The translations under genes were made by a program, and so were the position numbers. DNA of 64,000 nt from Candidatus Zixiibacteriota bacterium (GTDB taxonomy: Bacteria; Zixibacteria; MSB-5A5; GN15; JAAZOE01): the NCBI GenBank assembly GCA_023138975.1, contig JAGLON010000002.1, positions 1 through 64,000 of the forward strand. Direction: 5' to 3'. Within the stretch, counting starts at the first letter, position 1. The number at the start of each line of letters is the position of its first letter. A model generated the notes under the pieces. That model did not search any database. It was not told the DNA's origin and saw only the letters and a program-made list of their open reading frames with translations. Of this stretch, positions 22,710 through 30,503 are shown piece after piece.

Positions 22710-23222
22710 GTGATTAGTAAGAAAATGGAAGACGCCTTTAATGATCAGATCACGGCTGAATTTTATTCAGCCCACCTATATCTGTCAATGTCAGCCTATC
22801 TTGAGTCGATAGATTTGCCGGGATGCGCTCACTGGATGCGAATACAGTATCAGGAAGAAGTGTCGCATGCTTCAAAAATGTTCGATTATTTAATCGAGCG
22901 GGATGGCAGGGCGATTATTAAGGGACTCGATGCTCCGCAGGTCGAATGGAAGTCAATACTTGATATTTTTAAGGCTACTTTTGAACATGAGCAAAATGTC
23001 ACCGGATTGATAAATAATCTGGTCGATCTAGCTCTGGCTGAAAAGGACCACGCTTCCAATATCTTTTTACAATGGTTTGTAAATGAACAGGTCGAAGAAG
23101 AGTCAACGGTAAAAGGTATCATTCAGCAACTGAAGTTACTGGGTGATTCCAAAGCGGGCCTGTTCCAGATGGATCGTGAGATGAGGCAGCGAGTATTTAC
23201 TCCTCCTCCGGCGTCGACATAA
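22710..23222 (+). CDS. ftn: Non-haem bacterial ferritin
   Basis: The protein has 170 residues with a GTG start after GGAGGGAAG. The ferroxidase centre is visible as E17, E50 and H53 (ITAEFYSAHLYLS, QEEVSHASK), a glutamate in FEHEQNVTG and a glutamine/glutamate patch in NEQVEEES. The sequence is the FtnA type found across anaerobes. It oxidises Fe(II) and stores Fe(III) in a 24-mer cavity, limiting Fenton chemistry. Confidence 0.95.
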   Translation: MISKKMEDAFNDQITAEFYSAHLYLSMSAYLESIDLPGCAHWMRIQYQEEVSHASKMFDYLIERDGRAIIKGLDAPQVEWKSILDIFKATFEHEQNVTGLINNLVDLALAEKDHASNIFLQWFVNEQVEEESTVKGIIQQLKLLGDSKAGLFQMDREMRQRVFTPPPAST

Positions 23223-23250
23223 ATCGAAGTATTAACAAGGCACAAGTTTC

Positions 23251-23922
23251 ATGAGCAATAGGATACATAAGGCTAAAGTCAAAGAACTCCTGATTCAAAG
23301 AGATTTTAAAGGTGTTCTGGATTGGGCGATAAGCATTCGAAATCCTCAGCGAGTTCTTTTGTCTTTGACTTATGATGCCAATGAGCTTGTCAAGTGGAGA
23401 GCTATCGAAGCTATTGGCAAGGTGGCTGCCATTCAGTCAGAAAATGATTATGAAAAAGTAAGAAATATAATCCGACAGCAGTTTTGGCTAATGAATGATG
23501 AGTCTGGCGGTCTGGGCTGGCACGCTCCGGAAATTATCGGAGAAATTCTTGTCAATGTGCCGTCCTTAATTGAAGAGTACGGAGAAATACTTCTCTCCTT
23601 TCTACAAGAGGAGCCGTTTGAAATCGGAAGTCATATAGCCATATACCGAATAGCTTCTGTCAATCCTAAGCCGTTTATTAAAAGGGTCCACGAGTTGACA
23701 GGATCGCTAAATCAACCGGATAAGCATATTCGCGCTTATACAATTTTGGCTTTAGGTGAAATTGATCCTGAGCAAATCAGAATGGTTGAGAAGGAATTTG
23801 TCTCTGAAGCAGAAGAGATTAGAATATATGATTTCAAAACCAGTCAATTGAAAACAACTGATTTAGGGCTTGTTGTCGGAAAAGTATTAGGGCGAAACAA
23901 GATTTTCAATGATGTCGCATAA
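23251..23922 (+). CDS. HEAT-repeat protein resembling the DVU0298 family
   Basis: The protein has 223 residues and is helical. It contains HEAT-like units (LVKWRAIEAIGKVAA; HIRAYTILALGEID) and a characteristic central segment, FWLMNDESGGLGWHAPEIIGEI, which I recognise from DVU0298-type proteins of anaerobes. The function of that family is unknown to me. It is placed between ferritin and rubrerythrin genes on the same strand, with a weak ribosome-binding site, and is likely in the same transcript. Confidence 0.7.
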   Translation: MSNRIHKAKVKELLIQRDFKGVLDWAISIRNPQRVLLSLTYDANELVKWRAIEAIGKVAAIQSENDYEKVRNIIRQQFWLMNDESGGLGWHAPEIIGEILVNVPSLIEEYGEILLSFLQEEPFEIGSHIAIYRIASVNPKPFIKRVHELTGSLNQPDKHIRAYTILALGEIDPEQIRMVEKEFVSEAEEIRIYDFKTSQLKTTDLGLVVGKVLGRNKIFNDVA

Positions 23923-23994
23923 TGAGAGTGTTTTACCATAGACAAGATTATCGGAACACAACGATAGTTGGGTCTTGATGGAGAGGGATTTAGA

Positions 23995-24570
23995 ATGGGT
24001 AGTTTAAAAGGAACTAAAACCGAGCAAAATTTATTAAAAGCGTTTGCCGGTGAATCGCAGGCGAGAAACCGCTACTCCTACTATGCTGGTAAGGCTAAGA
24101 AGGATGGCTTCGTGCAGATCTCGCATATTTTTGAAGAAACAGCCAACCAGGAAAAAGAACATGCCAAACGTTTGTTCAAGTTTCTGGAGGGTGGAGAGCT
24201 CGAAATTACAGCCTCATTTCCCGCAGGTGTTATCGGTACCACTGCAGAGAATCTAAAAGCTGCCGCCGGTGGTGAGCATCATGAGTGGGAAAGTATGTAC
24301 CCGGAATTTGCCGAAATCGCTCGTGAAGAAGGTTTTGACGCGATTGCTAAGGTCTTCATGGCTATTGCGGTTGCGGAAAAGCAGCATGAAAAACGTTTTC
24401 TAGGTCTTATGGCTAATGTGGAAGCCGGATCTGTTTTTAAGAAAGAAAAGAAAGTTGTCTGGCGTTGTCGTAATTGCGGATACGTCTATGAGGGCGAGGA
24501 AGCTCCTAATGGGTGTCCTGCCTGTGCGCATCCTCAGGCTCACTTTGAAATGCAGGCGGAGAACTGGTAG
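23995..24570 (+). CDS. rbr: Rubrerythrin
   Basis: The protein has 191 residues from ATG 23995 (GGAGAGGG upstream), preferred to a 9-codon longer frame. The N-terminal diiron domain shows E20 in FAGESQARNRY, EETANQEKEHAKR, EFAEIAREEGFD and AEKQHEKRF. The C-terminal rubredoxin domain (from about 155) has CRNCGYVY and CPAC. It is an NADH-linked peroxidase of anaerobes when paired with an electron donor; the FNR-like flavoprotein at 26975 is a nearby candidate. Confidence 0.96.
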   Translation: MGSLKGTKTEQNLLKAFAGESQARNRYSYYAGKAKKDGFVQISHIFEETANQEKEHAKRLFKFLEGGELEITASFPAGVIGTTAENLKAAAGGEHHEWESMYPEFAEIAREEGFDAIAKVFMAIAVAEKQHEKRFLGLMANVEAGSVFKKEKKVVWRCRNCGYVYEGEEAPNGCPACAHPQAHFEMQAENW

Positions 24571-24589
24571 AAACTTAGGGATTAGATGA

Positions 24590-25003
24590 ATGCGAGTGCT
24601 TTTTCTCTGCTCTGAAAACTCATGCCGATCACAAATGGCCGAAGGATTCCTTCGTGCCGTAGCGGGTGATCGGTTTGAAGTCGCAAGTGCCGGAACAATT
24701 GGTACCAAGGTTAATCCACGAGCTGTTACAGTCATGGCGGAATCTGGAATCGACATTTCAGGGCATCGAAGTAAACCGGTCGATGAATTTACCGGGCAGA
24801 TTTTTGACTTTGTAGTTACCGTATGTGGGACCACCGGAGATAAAAGCTGTCCTGTTTTTGGGGGACAGGCTAATAGTAAGCTTCATTGGCCGTTCGAAGA
24901 CCCCGCGCATGCTACTGGCAATGAGACCGAAATACTTGAGACCTTCCGCCGAGTGAGAGATCAGGTTGAAGCAGAGATTAAGCGTTTTACGGAGAAGAAT
25001 TAA
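24590..25003 (+). CDS. arsC: Arsenate reductase, thioredoxin-coupled (LMW phosphatase fold)
   Basis: The protein has 137 residues. The P-loop CSENSCR has nucleophile C7 and R13. The redox cysteines C79 and C87 in VTVCGTTGDKSCPVF and the acid in WPFEDPA match the three-cysteine relay of pI258-type ArsC. It reduces As(V) to As(III). No arsB, acr3 or arsR is seen nearby, but an SO_0444/DUF318-type permease lies 586 nt further on and may be the exporter. Confidence 0.9.
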   Translation: MRVLFLCSENSCRSQMAEGFLRAVAGDRFEVASAGTIGTKVNPRAVTVMAESGIDISGHRSKPVDEFTGQIFDFVVTVCGTTGDKSCPVFGGQANSKLHWPFEDPAHATGNETEILETFRRVRDQVEAEIKRFTEKN

Positions 25004-25082
25004 AAAGCCTGATTCAGAAGAGATACAAACTAAAATTAATAGGAACAAGCACCGCCCATGAACTTGGGAACTGGAGAAAACT

Positions 25083-25577
25083 ATGGATATTTTTGATTAT
25101 GCAATGAAGATGGAAGAGGACGGTCAAGCGTTCTATCTCGAATACGCTGAAAAAACAAATTTCCCTGAGCTTAAAAAAATTCTCGTAGAGTTGGCCGATG
25201 ATGAATTGAAGCATTACAATATCTTCAAGGCAATGAGGGATAATAAGCCGGCTGAATACAAAGAGTCAGAGAGAACCACTATTCTCTCTACGGTCAAAAA
25301 TGCCTTTGACCAGTTAAAATCTGAGAAGCAAGAGTTATCATTCAAGAGTGAAGCAATATCTATCTGGGAAAAGGCTTGTGAGATCGAGAAAAAGGCGGAA
25401 GAGTTTTATCGTGACAAGACAAATGAGATTGACAATGAAAAGCAGAAGCGCATAATCAATCAAATAGCCGACGAAGAACACCGTCATATGATTATTTTGG
25501 ACAATGTGGTGCAGTTCCTAAATCAGCCTCAGCAGTGGTTAGAAGATGCTGAGTGGAGCAAGCTGGAAGATTTTTAG
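25083..25577 (+). CDS. Ferritin-like (rubrerythrin-type) protein
   Basis: The protein has 164 residues with an ACTGGAG site before the ATG. Diiron-type helices are visible: MKMEEDGQAFYLEYAE, LADDELKHYNIF, CEIEKKAEEFYRD and IADEEHRHMIIL. Two E-x6-Y plus E-x2-H repeats indicate an internally duplicated helical hairpin, as in rubrerythrin. There is no rubredoxin domain. It is the third member of this group within 5 kb, with distinct sequence, so these are not recent duplicates. Confidence 0.8.
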   Translation: MDIFDYAMKMEEDGQAFYLEYAEKTNFPELKKILVELADDELKHYNIFKAMRDNKPAEYKESERTTILSTVKNAFDQLKSEKQELSFKSEAISIWEKACEIEKKAEEFYRDKTNEIDNEKQKRIINQIADEEHRHMIILDNVVQFLNQPQQWLEDAEWSKLEDF

Positions 25578-25588
25578 GAGTACTCTCA

Positions 25589-26758
25589 ATGTTTGTTTTT
25601 ATTCAAGAGATTTGGACACAAAGCTGGTTGTTGCTCGGTCAAATGGCTCCGTACTTACTGTTCGGCTTTTTGGCGGCTGGAATACTGTCGATTATGATAT
25701 CCGCTCAATGGGTACAACGTAACCTTGGCAAACCGGGTTTGGGCTCTGTGCTGAGAGCGTCACTCTTTGGTGTACCCCTTCCATTGTGTTCCTGTAGTGT
25801 CCTGCCGGTATCAGTATCAATGCGCCGCAGCGGTGCCAGCAATTCAGCGACAACGGCTTTTTTACTTTCTACTCCTCAGACCGGAGTTGACAGTATTGCT
25901 GTCACATATGCTTTGCTTGGTCCGTTTTTTGCAGTCTTTAGACCGTTGACAGCTTTTTTTACCGGACTGATGGGTGGTGCGTTAGTTCATCTTTTTGGTG
26001 AATCTGGAATTGTCAAAGAGGTTGAAAAACCTGATACGACAGCTTGTGATGATGCATGTTGTTCAGATGAAAAAAACAAAAGTTATCTAAAACGAATACT
26101 GCACTATGCTTTTGTTGTATTGCCCAAAGATATTGCTCTGGCTCTGTTGGTCGGTGTTTTAATCGCGGGAGTAATGGCGGTATTGGTGCCTCAGGATTAT
26201 CTGGGCGCATATATCGGTGGTGGTGTCATTTCGATTTTAATAATGATTGCCGCCGGAGTTCCAGTCTATGTTTGTGCTACGGCATCGGTTCCTATCGCAG
26301 CTGGGTTCATATATATGGGAGGTTCTCCCGGAGCGGCGTTGGCTTTTCTTATCGCCGGACCCGCAACTAATACTGCTTCGTTTGTGACAATTTGGAAAAC
26401 TCTGGGCGGGCGTAATGCTTCCATATATCTTTTAACGGTTGGGGTTAGCGCTCTCGGTTTTGGATTATTGTTAGATTGGCTTATACCGTTAGCAGCCATA
26501 TCATTACCAGCCCTGGAAAACCAAGCTCATGTACATTCTGAGGGTGGTTGGTTTTATAATACTTCCGCAATAATTTTGTTATTGGTTTTTCTATATTCGT
26601 ACTTATCAGGGATTGTATCAATCAGAAAAACTAAAGCCAGGAAAGTGGAAATGTCAGCCAGTGGATTAAATGAAGTCGACTCCACTTCCGAGGCGGGTTG
26701 TTGTTGTCATTGTGCTGATAGCGGTGGGCATAATACTCAAGAGAATGGGGATATTTAG
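25589..26758 (+). CDS. SO_0444-type Cu/Zn efflux permease (DUF318/ArsP-related)
   Basis: The protein has 389 residues from ATG 25589 (AGGAG upstream; the longer frame from 25553 overlaps the previous gene). It has about eight to ten hydrophobic helices. Hallmarks are GVPLPLCSCSVLPVSVSMRR in the first half and the parallel GVPVYVCATASVPIAAG in the second, a cysteine-rich loop DDACCSD and a C-terminal CCCHC tail followed by a histidine. These cysteines would bind thiophilic metals. The SO_0444 group has been linked to copper and zinc export, and related permeases move organoarsenicals; with arsC two genes upstream, arsenite is an alternative. Confidence 0.82.
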   Translation: MFVFIQEIWTQSWLLLGQMAPYLLFGFLAAGILSIMISAQWVQRNLGKPGLGSVLRASLFGVPLPLCSCSVLPVSVSMRRSGASNSATTAFLLSTPQTGVDSIAVTYALLGPFFAVFRPLTAFFTGLMGGALVHLFGESGIVKEVEKPDTTACDDACCSDEKNKSYLKRILHYAFVVLPKDIALALLVGVLIAGVMAVLVPQDYLGAYIGGGVISILIMIAAGVPVYVCATASVPIAAGFIYMGGSPGAALAFLIAGPATNTASFVTIWKTLGGRNASIYLLTVGVSALGFGLLLDWLIPLAAISLPALENQAHVHSEGGWFYNTSAIILLLVFLYSYLSGIVSIRKTKARKVEMSASGLNEVDSTSEAGCCCHCADSGGHNTQENGDI

Positions 26759-26930
26759 ACCACTGGCAGTAAAGGTTAAGAAAACATTAAATTTCAAAAA
26801 AGAAATCATAAGATTGCAGATGGGGGGCATATTCATTGGATCGCCATCGAAAAGATTATTCAATTTCTTGACAAAACAAACCAGTATCTTTAAGATGCTG
26901 AGGGGAGTGACGGAAAAGATACAAATTTAG
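26670..26930 (+). CDS. Possible small membrane protein overlapping the permease gene
   Basis: This frame has 86 codons and starts inside the last 89 nt of the permease gene in another frame. A strongly hydrophobic stretch (VVVVIVLIAVGIIL) flanked by arginine and lysine resembles a single transmembrane helix, followed by a basic tail. There is no convincing ribosome-binding site and no recognised family. Part of the hydrophobic pattern could be a by-product of the permease's GT-rich cysteine codons. The remaining 130 nt have no other explanation. Confidence 0.3.
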   Translation: MKSTPLPRRVVVVIVLIAVGIILKRMGIFRPLAVKVKKTLNFKKEIIRLQMGGIFIGSPSKRLFNFLTKQTSIFKMLRGVTEKIQI

Positions 26931-26974
26931 TTTGTTTGTTTTTGATGGGGTTATAAATATCTGGAGGATATCTG

Positions 26975-27799
26975 ATGGCAGCCAAAGAGTTAAATGCGAT
27001 TGTAAGTCAAAGAATTGAAGTGACACCCAGTCTGATTAAATTGCGGGTTATTCCTGATGGATGGGAATTGCCGGATTTTGAACCGGGGCAGTTTGGGGTT
27101 TTGGGATTGCCGGGGTCGGCATCAAGATACTCGTCAGCAGCTCCTGAAGAAAATCCTCCGGACTCAGAAAAATTAATACTGCGTGCATATTCAGTCGCTT
27201 CATCTTCGGTCGCTAAAGAATATATTGAGTTCTATATCGGACTGGTTCGTTCAGGATCATTAACACCAAGGTTGCTGAATCTAAAGCGTGGTGACAAACT
27301 ATGGGTAGGCCCTAAGTTTAAGGGTATGTTTACATTATCTGAAGTTCCCAATGAATTTAATCTCGTGTTAATTGCTACCGGAACCGGTGTTGCGCCATAT
27401 ATAAGTATGATACGCAGCGAATTAGCAAAGGGTGCCAGACATCGCTTTGCAGTTATTCACGGAGCCTGTTTTTCTGGAGATTTAGGTTATCATGATGAAT
27501 TGACAACTCTCGCATCCGCCAATAAAAATTTCACTTATATGCCTATCCTAAGCCATGCCCAGGACGAGGTTGTACCATGGAAAGGGCATGAAGGTTTTGT
27601 TGATAAACTATGGACTGATGGTACCCTTGAAAATTCCTGGGGGTTACATCCCACGCCGGAAAATACACATGTGTTTTTGTGCGGGAATCCACTAATGATA
27701 AAATCTATGGTGGAAGTGTTGGAGAAGGAAAACTTTATCAAGCATTCAAAAAAGAGCCCGGGACAGGTTCATACCGAGCAATTTTTTGTAAAGCTATAG
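26975..27799 (+). CDS. Ferredoxin-NADP+ reductase-like flavoprotein
   Basis: The protein has 274 residues with a CTGGAGG site. The FAD domain holds FEPGQFGVLGLPG and the flavin motif LRAYSVAS. The NADP domain has ATGTGVAPYISMIRS and a C-terminal FLCGNP-x-MI motif. The length and motifs fit bacterial plant-type FNRs that swap electrons between NAD(P)H and ferredoxin, flavodoxin or rubredoxin. Sitting among rubrerythrin and superoxide-reductase genes, it is a good candidate for feeding them electrons. That pairing is inference. Confidence 0.88.
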   Translation: MAAKELNAIVSQRIEVTPSLIKLRVIPDGWELPDFEPGQFGVLGLPGSASRYSSAAPEENPPDSEKLILRAYSVASSSVAKEYIEFYIGLVRSGSLTPRLLNLKRGDKLWVGPKFKGMFTLSEVPNEFNLVLIATGTGVAPYISMIRSELAKGARHRFAVIHGACFSGDLGYHDELTTLASANKNFTYMPILSHAQDEVVPWKGHEGFVDKLWTDGTLENSWGLHPTPENTHVFLCGNPLMIKSMVEVLEKENFIKHSKKSPGQVHTEQFFVKL

Positions 27800-27816
27800 A
27801 ATTGTAGGAATTATTA

Positions 27817-28635
27817 ATGTCTCTTCTCGATTGGTTCACAGAACTTCATCCTGTTATGCAGGCCCTTATAGCTACTCTTTTCACCTGGTTTATGACTGCT
27901 TTAGGAGCAGCTCTTGTTTTTCCAGTTAAGAAAATGAGCCGTAGAACACTTGATGGCATGCTCGGCTTTGCCGCCGGAGTGATGATTGCAGCCAGCTATT
28001 GGTCACTTCTGGCGCCGGCCATCGAAATGTCAGAGGGACAGGCTATACCGTCATGGGTTCCAGCTGTAGTTGGGTTCTTAACCGGAGCAATATTCTTAAG
28101 GCTGATAGATAAAATATTACCGCATCTTCATGCCGGATTAAAAGTAGAGCAGGCCGAAGGTATAAAGACCAGTTGGCAGAGAACGACTCTTTTGGTTCTG
28201 GCCATTACTCTGCATAATATCCCCGAAGGTCTGGCAGTCGGAGTCGCATTCGGTGCCGCGGCCGTCGGTTTGGAATCGGCTACATTAGCCGGGGCGATTG
28301 CCTTGGCAATTGGAATTGGTATACAGAATTTTCCTGAAGGAACAGCTGTCTCGATGCCTCTGCGCAGGGAGGGGATGTCACGGGGAAAAAGTTTCTGGTA
28401 TGGTCAATTATCAGGAGTTGTCGAGCCGATGGCTGGTGTTTTAGGAGCCGCTCTGGTTATTCTCGCGCGGCCAATATTGCCTTATGCGCTGGCCTTTGCC
28501 GCCGGAGCAATGATTTTTGTTGTAATTGAGGAGTTAGTACCTGAGTCACAAACCGGCGGGCATTCTCATTCGGCTACGATGGGAGCAATCCTTGGTTTTG
28601 CGGTAATGATGACATTGGACGTAGCACTCGGTTGA
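27817..28635 (+). CDS. ZIP-family metal transporter
   Basis: The protein has 272 residues and eight predicted helices. The ZIP metal-site helices are clear: LHNIPEGLAVGVAFG and QNFPEGTAVSMPLRREG. The first helices (FPVKKMSRRTLDGMLGFAAGVMIAASYWSLL) match the GufA branch. A histidine-containing loop (PHLHAG) precedes TM4. It probably takes up Zn(II), Fe(II) or Mn(II). With ferritin and PerR genes nearby, iron or manganese supply is plausible. Confidence 0.9.
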   Translation: MSLLDWFTELHPVMQALIATLFTWFMTALGAALVFPVKKMSRRTLDGMLGFAAGVMIAASYWSLLAPAIEMSEGQAIPSWVPAVVGFLTGAIFLRLIDKILPHLHAGLKVEQAEGIKTSWQRTTLLVLAITLHNIPEGLAVGVAFGAAAVGLESATLAGAIALAIGIGIQNFPEGTAVSMPLRREGMSRGKSFWYGQLSGVVEPMAGVLGAALVILARPILPYALAFAAGAMIFVVIEELVPESQTGGHSHSATMGAILGFAVMMTLDVALG

Positions 28636-28763
28636 TAAGGAATTGATCTGCGGAAGAGGAATACAATCGAAATATCGGCTTGATTTTTTGAGAGCTACGC
28701 TGTAATATTGGCAAGTTGGCATAATAATGAGAAACGGTTATTTTTAACTATATAGGAGTTATC

Positions 28764-29243
28764 ATGGCAGTTAATTCTGAGACACTTGATGCCTTGACAA
28801 TCGGCATTCAATCTGAAATCAGCGCATATGTTTTTTATATAGAGGCGATTAAGCTTATAGACGATGGCGATTTTAAAATAACTCTTGAGAACTTGGCCGC
28901 CGAAGAGAAAAAGCATTTTCAGATTCTGGAAAGACAATATGATTCTTTGGTTCGTTCCGAAAAATGGATCAGCACGGCTGATGTTTTAAAACAAGAGGGG
29001 TTACCAGAGATTAATGCCGAGATGGCCGCAAAACATAAAGACCTGATTGAGACTGTTGGGGGTTTGAAAACACCGCTTGAAATATTGAATATGGCCTTGA
29101 AACTTGAAGTTGAGGCACAAAATCTCTTTTCCAGATTAGCCGGTAGCTCCAAATCAGAAGAGGGTAAAAAAGTATTTAAGCATTTAGCCGGATTTGAGGA
29201 AGGTCATGCCAAATTAATTCAGGGCCTGATCGATAAGTTATAA
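28764..29243 (+). CDS. Ferritin-like protein, rubrerythrin superfamily
   Basis: The protein has 159 residues with an ATAGGAG site. Helices carry SEISAYVFYIEAI, AAEEKKHFQILE, LEVEAQNLFSRL and FEEGHAKLIQ, again the E-x6-Y/F plus E-x2-H diiron pattern in two halves. There is no rubredoxin domain. It stands 128 nt after the ZIP gene and is closed by a strong terminator, ending the oxidative-stress block. Confidence 0.8.
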   Translation: MAVNSETLDALTIGIQSEISAYVFYIEAIKLIDDGDFKITLENLAAEEKKHFQILERQYDSLVRSEKWISTADVLKQEGLPEINAEMAAKHKDLIETVGGLKTPLEILNMALKLEVEAQNLFSRLAGSSKSEEGKKVFKHLAGFEEGHAKLIQGLIDKL

Positions 29244-29266
29244 TCTTTTCCTACAATTGATAAATT

Positions 29267-29292
29267 ATAATACCCCTTTAATGGGGTATTAT
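29267..29292. terminator. Bidirectional intrinsic terminator
   Basis: ATAATACCCC-TTTAAT-GGGGTATTAT is a perfect 10-bp stem with a 6-nt loop lying between convergent genes. The right arm overlaps the stop codon of the minus-strand gene at 29289. The A+T-rich arms provide a U-rich end in both directions. Confidence 0.85.
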
Positions 29293-30032
29293 TCTATTGG
29301 GATAGACTCAGTCGGATCTTCTTTGTGGCAGCAATCGACAGTCGTTTGGCCGCCTTCCTGCTTCTCAATTTTTGGGCTGATATAGGGAATTCCCATAGAC
29401 AAGCCTCTCAAAATAAATAAAGTTGCCAAAACAACAACTCCGACCGGCAACAGTTTCTTCAATTTAAGCTTCATTTTGTAATTTAATACTCGTCCGATGA
29501 GGGACATAGCCAGCATGACCGGAAATGTTCCAAATCCGAAAACAGCCATGTACAAGGCGCCGCCCAAAGCGGTTCCTGTCGCTATCGAACCCGCTATAGC
29601 AATATAGACCAATCCGCAAGGCAGGAAGCCATTCAAAAGTCCAATGAGGAATAATGAACTGATTGAGTTTTTCTCCATCAATTTCCGCCACAGGCCTCTT
29701 ATTTTTCCCGTCAACTTTTCGTGTAGTCTGGCTCCGGTTAGATAGGAAGCGTATTTACTGGGCAAAAATATGGTCAGTAGCATTAAGACGCCTAAAACTA
29801 TTGATAAAGTCTGCTGATAACCACCGATAAAAAATCCCTGTCCGATAAACCCGAAAATAAGACCAAGTACCGCATAGGTTATAATCCTACCGAAATTGTA
29901 CAGCACTCTTCCAATTAGAAGCCGGTATTTGGATTTATCCTGCAGGGGGAGAGCAATTGCTATCGGCCCGCACATGCCAATGCAATGCAGGCTTCCCGCC
30001 AGTCCAATTATAAAGGCTGTCCATAATTCCAT
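29289..30032 (-). CDS. TauE/SafE-like (UreH/CcdA-type) membrane protein of the cbb3 cluster
   Basis: The protein has 247 residues with an AGGGGCAAG site before the ATG. It has six or seven helices. The N-terminal signature GSLHCIGMCGPIAIALP and the internal FLPCGLVYIA are conserved in membrane proteins regularly found next to ccoG/ccoH, with paired cysteines suited to metal or electron transfer. The C-terminal cytoplasmic or periplasmic tail has a CC-H motif (DCCHKED). It is the last gene of the cbb3 operon and probably assists copper delivery or cytochrome maturation. The transported substrate is not known. Confidence 0.8.
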   Translation of the reverse strand: MELWTAFIIGLAGSLHCIGMCGPIAIALPLQDKSKYRLLIGRVLYNFGRIITYAVLGLIFGFIGQGFFIGGYQQTLSIVLGVLMLLTIFLPSKYASYLTGARLHEKLTGKIRGLWRKLMEKNSISSLFLIGLLNGFLPCGLVYIAIAGSIATGTALGGALYMAVFGFGTFPVMLAMSLIGRVLNYKMKLKLKKLLPVGVVVLATLFILRGLSMGIPYISPKIEKQEGGQTTVDCCHKEDPTESIPIE

Positions 30033-30041
30033 AACTTGCCC

Positions 30042-30503
30042 CTAATTTATCATTATCGTTTCTTGGCTATAATATTCTACGGAGTCGACTGTCCAGTTTA
30101 CCTTTACTTTCCAATAACCGCGAGCCATTGATTTGGTGCCTACTTCTTGTACTCCCAGAGAATCAGTTTCAATTGGTACTTTGAAATCTAAGCGGGCGTT
30201 TGATGGTCTGAAAAACTCTATCACTCCGCTGATTTCTTTATCTATTTCAACAGGAAATGTCACTAAAAAGTTTTCGCTTACAGGGGACAAATTTATCGTT
30301 AGTTTTTTTTCAAGCTGGTTGGTGCGATCCATTCGGTCGATTTGGTCCTGATAGGCCAAATCGATTTTATAATAGTTTTTTTCCACAAGCTGAAAATCCT
30401 GAATGGAAACATACAGCACTATTGATAACATAAACGCGACAAAGCCACCGTATAAAAAGAATAGCCCGAATCCCCACTTTGATTTTTTATTTTTTTCAGT
30501 CAC
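30042..30503 (-). CDS. ccoH: FixH/CcoH-family cbb3 oxidase assembly protein
   Basis: The protein has 153 residues with a GTG start after GAAGGAAAAAA, overlapping the end of ccoG by 8 nt. A single N-terminal transmembrane helix (FGLFFLYGGFVAFMLSIVLYV) precedes a periplasmic domain with the FixH landmarks (DFQLVEKNYY, AYQDQIDR, and a final GYWKVKVNW). FixH works with the copper P-type ATPase FixI in assembling the cbb3 oxidase. Confidence 0.88.
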   Translation of the reverse strand: MTEKNKKSKWGFGLFFLYGGFVAFMLSIVLYVSIQDFQLVEKNYYKIDLAYQDQIDRMDRTNQLEKKLTINLSPVSENFLVTFPVEIDKEISGVIEFFRPSNARLDFKVPIETDSLGVQEVGTKSMARGYWKVKVNWTVDSVEYYSQETIMIN

